A stretch of 64,000 bases of DNA from DAIPXZ01 sp036782995 (GTDB lineage: Bacteria; Bacillota; Clostridia; Saccharofermentanales; Saccharofermentanaceae). The stretch covers positions 62,001-126,000 of the forward strand of contig DAIPXZ010000001.1 of assembly GCA_036782995.1 (NCBI GenBank). The letters are read 5' to 3'. This document shows, piece after piece, positions 59,813-64,000 of the stretch (position 1 is the first letter of the stretch; every line of letters starts with the position of its first letter). The notes under the pieces are model-generated. The model saw nothing but the letters and a program-made list of their open reading frames with translations, was not told the DNA's origin and made no database searches. The position numbers and the translations under genes are program-made.

Positions 59813-60838
59813 ATGGCATTACAGGTTTCCCATTCTCCTCACGTGCGTGACGCCGCAACCACCCAAAGCTTGATGAGGGATGTCATTATTGCGCTCTTAC
59901 CTGCGACCTTTGCCGGATGGTATTTTTTCGGATTGCGGGCCGTGCTCATTACATGCCTATCTGTTCTCTCCTCTATAGTTTTCGAGTATATCTCGAGAAA
60001 AATCATGAAAAGAGAGCAAACGATTAGTGATTTGTCCGCTATCGTAACGGGGCTTCTTTTAGCATTAAATCTGCCACCGACGTTGCCGCTTTATATGGTT
60101 GTCATCGGGGCTTTTTTCGCGATTGTGGTCGTCAAACAGTTCTTTGGCGGACTCGGGAATAATTTCATTAATCCTGCTCTTGGGGCACGTATTTTTCTCG
60201 TTATCGCATTTCCGAAGGCCATGACTCAGTGGGCAGTCCGAAGCGGAGCATATTTCACCCGAGATGCATTGACCGGTGCAGATATGGTTTCTTCCGCCAC
60301 ACCACTTACGCTTTTCCGTTCATCGGAGAATTTGCCATCCATCAGTGATTTGTTTTTCGGAAACAGAGCTGGCTGTATTGGTGAAGTCTGTATCGCGGCA
60401 CTTCTTGTTGGCGCAATTTATCTCATATGCCGCCATGTTATTCGTCCTGTAATTCCTTTCTTCTATCTCGGTACATTTATTCTATGTGTTTGGTTATTCG
60501 GTAACACTCCGATTTATACACTATTCAATCAGGATTTCACAACGCTTTCGGCTTGGTCTAATCTCTTCTATGAGCCGTGCTACATGCTCTTTTCAGGCGG
60601 ACTCATACTTGGTGCATTCTTTATGGCGACCGATTATGTGACATCACCGATTACGGGAAAAGGCAAAATGCTTTTCGGCATCGGATGCGGACTTTTCACT
60701 TTCCTAATCCGTTATTACGGTAATATCAGTGAGGGTGTCTCCTTTGCCATCATTATCATGAATATTTTGACGCCGCATATTGATACACTCACAATGCGTC
60801 GTCCGTTCGGGGAGGTGAAAGCGCATGAACAAAAATAA
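59813..60838 (+). CDS. rnfD: Rnf electron transport complex subunit D
   Basis: RnfD is a membrane subunit that carries a covalent FMN. The 341 residues form about nine membrane segments, with HSPHVRDAATTQSLMRDVIIALLPA at the N-terminus (start only quoted as a landmark) and the flavin site in SSATPL, where the Thr is the expected FMN attachment point. It starts 3 bases after the rnfC stop. The end overlaps rnfG by 14 bases, so the subunits are translated together. Confidence 0.95.
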   Translation: MALQVSHSPHVRDAATTQSLMRDVIIALLPATFAGWYFFGLRAVLITCLSVLSSIVFEYISRKIMKREQTISDLSAIVTGLLLALNLPPTLPLYMVVIGAFFAIVVVKQFFGGLGNNFINPALGARIFLVIAFPKAMTQWAVRSGAYFTRDALTGADMVSSATPLTLFRSSENLPSISDLFFGNRAGCIGEVCIAALLVGAIYLICRHVIRPVIPFFYLGTFILCVWLFGNTPIYTLFNQDFTTLSAWSNLFYEPCYMLFSGGLILGAFFMATDYVTSPITGKGKMLFGIGCGLFTFLIRYYGNISEGVSFAIIIMNILTPHIDTLTMRRPFGEVKAHEQK

Positions 60839-61415
60839 GGGCTTCATGCCGGCTATCATCCTCGCCGCGATTTGTTTCGTTTGTGCCGTACTTCTTTCGA
60901 CGACCTATGTGCTTACCAAATCAGCAGTCGACAAGCAAGAGGTCGATGCGGCGAACCAGCGCCAAAAAGAGATTTTTTCAGACGGCACGGATTTCACACC
61001 GCTATCCCTTTCGTCGGAGGAAAAGAATCTTTTAAACGAGAACGAATGCATGTTTGACGAGGCCTATTCGGTCACTGACACAAACGGAACACTTCTCGGC
61101 TACATCTTCATTCACTCTGAATTCGGTTATGCAGGCAATGTGGTCACCACCACGGGAATCTCGCCCAGCGGCGAAATTCTCATGGTCATCGCAACAGCCG
61201 CATCCGATACACCGAAGCTCGGTAAAGAAGTGGAAAATCGAGCTTTCCTAGACGCCTTCACGGGATTATCTTCTCAGCGCGATTTGGTTTTAAACCAAGA
61301 TGTCGACGCCGTTGCCAGTGCAACCATTTCATCTACTGCGGCCGTAAACTCCGTAAATCATTCGCTTGAAGCTTATCGATTACTCTTTACGGAAGGAGGC
61401 GATAGTCATGAGTGA
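60825..61415 (+). CDS. rnfG: Rnf electron transport complex subunit G
   Basis: RnfG is anchored by one membrane segment (about 8-30) and has an extracytoplasmic FMN-binding domain. The 196-residue sequence ends in the flavin motif, here VASATISSTAAV, with the usual SGATxSS changed to SATISS; the modified Thr is retained. It overlaps rnfD by 14 bases and rnfE by 8 bases. The position and topology leave little doubt about the assignment. Confidence 0.93.
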   Translation: MNKNKGFMPAIILAAICFVCAVLLSTTYVLTKSAVDKQEVDAANQRQKEIFSDGTDFTPLSLSSEEKNLLNENECMFDEAYSVTDTNGTLLGYIFIHSEFGYAGNVVTTTGISPSGEILMVIATAASDTPKLGKEVENRAFLDAFTGLSSQRDLVLNQDVDAVASATISSTAAVNSVNHSLEAYRLLFTEGGDSHE

Positions 61416-62238
61416 GCCTCAGAAAATGCAAGACTTGACCTATCGCTCGCCGGACGAACGTCTGGCGGAGAAAAAGGCAAGGTATTCCCCGTCTTTTATA
61501 CTGCGTAACGGAATTTTGGATGAAAATCCGGCACTCCGACTCGTACTCGGCACGTGTCCGTTGCTTGCGGTTACGATTACCGTCAAATCTGCACTTTGCA
61601 TGGGGATTGCGGTGCTTTTCGTGCTTACAATGTCAGAAGTGATTATTTCATTATTATCACCCATCATCCCTGCAAAGGTTCGCATCCCGGCCTTTATCAC
61701 TGTCATCGCGACCTTTGTGACTATCGTGCAGCTTGTCATTTCCGCTTATTTCCCAAGTCTCAATGAGTCGTTGGGCATCTATATTCCGTTAATTGTCGTG
61801 AACTGTGTGCTTTTCGCTCGAGCCGAAACCTTTGCAAGCAAGCAAAAGGTCTTCGCAAGCTTTCTCGACGGTATATCAATGGGACTCGGTTATGCATTGG
61901 CACTTTGTCTCATGGGAACGATTCGTGAGATTCTGGGCATGGGAACATTCTTTGATTTACCATTACCGCTTTTCGATACCGTCATCGAACCGATGATGTT
62001 CTTCATGCTCCCCCCTGGCGGGTTCTTCGTTTTCGGCATTTGCATTTGTCTTGTCAACTTGATAATGAAAAAAATTGAAAGATATCGTGCACATAAAGAA
62101 GGACGAGCCTATCAGGAGCCGAAAAAGCCAACCATCGATGGCGGCTGTGAAGCATGTAATGGATGTGCAAACGGAAGTCATTCCTCGGATGGCACCTGCG
62201 CCGGTTGCCCATCCGTTGCTTCGGGAAAGGGGGAGTAA
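61408..62238 (+). CDS. rnfE: Rnf electron transport complex subunit E with Cys-rich C-terminal tail
   Basis: RnfE is an integral membrane subunit with six membrane segments in the RnfA/RnfE fold. The 276-residue protein shows NPALRLVLGTCPLLAV, IYIPLIVVNCVLFARAE and DGISMGLGYALAL. It differs from usual RnfE (about 200-230 residues) by a C-terminal extension with five Cys: C247, C250, C253, C264 and C267. The start at 61408 follows GGAGG at a spacing of 8; the longer frame upstream is unsupported. The tail might bind a metal or an iron-sulfur cluster, which is inference. Confidence 0.93.
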   Translation: MSEPQKMQDLTYRSPDERLAEKKARYSPSFILRNGILDENPALRLVLGTCPLLAVTITVKSALCMGIAVLFVLTMSEVIISLLSPIIPAKVRIPAFITVIATFVTIVQLVISAYFPSLNESLGIYIPLIVVNCVLFARAETFASKQKVFASFLDGISMGLGYALALCLMGTIREILGMGTFFDLPLPLFDTVIEPMMFFMLPPGGFFVFGICICLVNLIMKKIERYRAHKEGRAYQEPKKPTIDGGCEACNGCANGSHSSDGTCAGCPSVASGKGE

Positions 62239-62241
62239 TCG

Positions 62242-62832
62242 TTGGAGACCTTTTTGATTATTCTTTTTTCTGTAATTCTCGTCGATAACTTCGTGCTTTC
62301 AAAGTTTCTCGGCATTTGTGCATTTCTAGGCGTTTCAAAATCACTCAAAACCGCTATGGGTATGAGTGGAGCAGTCATTATGGTTATGCTTGTGGCAACA
62401 GGCATTACGTGGCCAATCTACTATTTCCTACTCTTACCTTTTCACCTGGAATATTTGCAAACACTTGTATTCATTCTCGTTATTGCCGCACTCGTGCAAA
62501 TGGTGGAAATGATTCTTCACAAGCTTTTTCCGCCGCTATACAAAGCGCTCGGTATTTATTTGCCTCTCATTACCACCAATTGCGCCGTTTTAGGCGTGAC
62601 GATACTGAATATCACGTCGTCCTATTCTTTCCTTGAATCCATGGTGAACAGCTTAGGCGGCGGACTCGGGTTCGCATTGGCACTTTTCCTCTTCTCCGGG
62701 GTTCGTTCGAGAATCGATAAAGCCGATGTACCAGAAGCGCTTAAGGGATTACCGATTACCTTGATTTCGGCATCATTGGTCGCCGTCTCATTTCTCGGTT
62801 TTAAGGGACTTGTTGAGAATTTGTTCTCGTAA
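62242..62832 (+). CDS. rnfA: Rnf electron transport complex subunit A
   Basis: RnfA is the partner of RnfE in the membrane, and together they are thought to hold an iron-sulfur cluster in the membrane plane. The 196-residue product has six membrane segments, with DNFVLSKFLGICAFLGVS and YLPLITTNCAVLGV, whose Cys residues are the likely ligands. It starts with TTG at 62242, supported by GGGGGAG 6 bases upstream and by the conserved METFLIILFS-type beginning. It lies 3 bases after rnfE. Confidence 0.94.
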   Translation: METFLIILFSVILVDNFVLSKFLGICAFLGVSKSLKTAMGMSGAVIMVMLVATGITWPIYYFLLLPFHLEYLQTLVFILVIAALVQMVEMILHKLFPPLYKALGIYLPLITTNCAVLGVTILNITSSYSFLESMVNSLGGGLGFALALFLFSGVRSRIDKADVPEALKGLPITLISASLVAVSFLGFKGLVENLFS

Positions 62833-62855
62833 TTTACTGTGAAGGAGTAAAAATT

Positions 62856-63674
62856 ATGCCCGATTCGGTTTCATCCATATTGTTTCCCGCGCTGATTATG
62901 CTCGGAATCGCGCTTCTTTTGGGCGGACTCATTGTTATCTTGTCAAAGGTTTTCGCCGTAAAAAAGAACGAGAAAAAGGAAGCAATCCTCGAAGCATTAC
63001 CGGGCGCTAATTGTGGTGGTTGTGGTTTTGCCGGATGTGAAGGATACGCCGAGTATCTCGTTTCGGTTGGGAAAAACACCGCAATGTGCGCGGTTGGCGG
63101 TGCCGATCTCGCTCGTGAAATCGCTTCCATACTTGGCCAGGAGGCACAGACACCCGAGAAAACGGTTGCTGTCTTGCGATGCCAAGGTACCTGTGAGCAG
63201 ACTACCAAACGATATCACTATCTTGGCACGCAAAGCTGTCACGCCGCGAGTGGTCTTCTGGGTGGCCCGAACTCTTGTACGTTCGGATGCCTAGGCTATG
63301 GTGATTGTATTGCGGTATGTGCCTTCGGTGCGCTCTCTTTAAAAGATGGTATTGTTTCCGTTAATCGCGATGAATGCATGGGATGTGGACAATGTGTTCG
63401 TACCTGTCCGAAGCATATTTTGGTATTAATGCCAATCACTGCGACCGTCGCCGTTCGTTGTCAAAATGAATGGCCGGGAGCAAAAACGAGGAAAAATTGC
63501 CACATCGGTTGCATTGGCTGTCAAAAGTGTTTAAAATCATGTCCGCAGGGGGCGATATCCATGAAAGAATCGCTGGCTGTAATCGATCAAAGCAAATGTA
63601 CGCACTGTGACGCATGCATAAACGGGTGCCCCACACACGCAATCGCATTTTTGCTTCAAACGAGTAAAAAATAA
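62856..63674 (+). CDS. rnfB: Rnf electron transport complex subunit B
   Basis: RnfB takes electrons from reduced ferredoxin. The 272-residue sequence has an N-terminal membrane anchor (about 7-30), the Fer4-type ANCGGCGFAGCEGY site, and a series of cluster motifs: CTFGCLGYGDCIAVC, CMGCGQCVRTCP, GCIGCQKCLKSCP and CTHCDACINGCP. This is the multi-cluster form of Clostridia. GGAG precedes the ATG. It is the last gene of the operon, and no clear terminator hairpin was seen before the rpmB promoter. Confidence 0.95.
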   Translation: MPDSVSSILFPALIMLGIALLLGGLIVILSKVFAVKKNEKKEAILEALPGANCGGCGFAGCEGYAEYLVSVGKNTAMCAVGGADLAREIASILGQEAQTPEKTVAVLRCQGTCEQTTKRYHYLGTQSCHAASGLLGGPNSCTFGCLGYGDCIAVCAFGALSLKDGIVSVNRDECMGCGQCVRTCPKHILVLMPITATVAVRCQNEWPGAKTRKNCHIGCIGCQKCLKSCPQGAISMKESLAVIDQSKCTHCDACINGCPTHAIAFLLQTSKK

Positions 63675-63685
63675 GGGTTTAACTC

Positions 63686-63714
63686 TTGCACAAGTAAGAT
63701 TCTTGTGGTATTAT
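63686..63714 (+). promoter_or_regulatory. rpmB promoter
   Basis: TTGCAC and TATTAT are separated by 17 bases, about 52 bases before the rpmB start. Confidence 0.65.
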
Positions 63715-63766
63715 TTCACATGCGCGTTATTCAGTAACGTTATTTAGTTCTAGGAGGTGTATTTCC

Positions 63767-63964
63767 ATGGCAAAGTGTGACATCTGTCAAAAGGATACTT
63801 TTTTTGGCAGAAAGATTAGCATCACGCGTTCGCAGATTTCTCGTCGTGCGCTTACACAACAGCAGCCGAATGTACATAGCGTCAAGGTGGTTGTTGATGG
63901 CACCCCCAAGACTATGCATGTTTGCACGCGTTGCCTTCGCTCCGGCGCAGTAAAAAGAGCGTAA
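63767..63964 (+). CDS. rpmB: 50S ribosomal protein L28, zinc-binding (C+) form
   Basis: L28 is a large-subunit protein. The 65-residue product begins MAKCDICQK and has a second Cys pair in CTRCLRSG, the zinc-binding C+ form that has C- counterparts used in zinc limitation. AGGAGG stands 8 bases before the ATG. It has its own promoter and lies alone near the right edge of the window. Confidence 0.96.
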   Translation: MAKCDICQKDTFFGRKISITRSQISRRALTQQQPNVHSVKVVVDGTPKTMHVCTRCLRSGAVKRA

Positions 63965-64000
63965 GGTTTATTTCTTTTATAGAAACATATTGGACAGGAT

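Overview
The window looks like chromosomal DNA from an anaerobic, Gram-positive member of the Clostridia. The evidence is strong GGAGG-type ribosome binding sites, an oxygen-independent class III ribonucleotide reductase, a complete rnfCDGEAB electron-transport operon, acetate formation through pta-ackA, and a Gram-positive type IV pilus locus with no secretin or PilP. No sporulation gene, phage, transposase, CRISPR array, tRNA or rRNA was seen. The sequence does not support a genus-level call.

Layout. 1-2.2 kb: a partial NYN-domain nuclease divergent from prfC. 2.2-28.3 kb lies mostly on the minus strand: a Vat-type acetyltransferase, thrC, then a run of TPR/membrane protein, folC, GtrA-like flippase, cohesin/cadherin-like membrane protein and a large anchored glucosaminidase. 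Next come the dNTP/helicase group (ECF S component, pcrA, dgt, yfbR-like), pta-ackA, a helical membrane-anchored protein, tmcAL (plus strand), rpsT, an RNA methyltransferase, a DUF4870 protein (plus strand), a DsrE-like/DUF6062 pair, an ATPase-Asp23 fusion and yebC.

27.4-40.4 kb is the type IV pilus region. A prepilin peptidase that appears to lack one catalytic Asp is divergent from pilB-pilT-pilC-pilM-pilN-pilO. These are followed by three very short pilins (66, 71 and 67 codons), a pseudopilin ending in a zinc ribbon, a pseudopilin with an Ala-Phe processing site and, facing the other way, a 631-residue PilX-like protein. Several of these units have their own promoter and terminator, and a shared AATTGTGAA motif sits near their promoters. 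This is the most unusual part of the window.

40.5-47.3 kb: a DnaQ-type exonuclease overlapping two tandem YfhO-family membrane proteins. 47.4-53.8 kb (plus strand): nrdD behind a pair of NrdR boxes, a diacylglycerol kinase-like enzyme, a PrsA/parvulin-like membrane protein and a histidine phosphatase. 54-56.6 kb (minus strand): an HtrA protease translationally coupled to a 36-residue membrane peptide, a YigZ protein and a Nudix protein with a degraded Nudix box. 56.8-64 kb (plus strand): a DUF4015 glycosidase-like protein, the rnf operon and rpmB at the right edge.

How the parts fit. Rnf links reduced ferredoxin to NAD+ and an ion gradient, and Pta-AckA yields ATP from acetyl-CoA, as expected of a fermentative anaerobe. 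Much of the rest is envelope biology: pili, wall hydrolase, GT-C type membrane proteins, HtrA and a PrsA-like foldase. Promoter and terminator calls come from eye-matched consensus sequences and hairpins. Start codons were moved from the longest frame wherever a Shine-Dalgarno sequence and family knowledge agreed.
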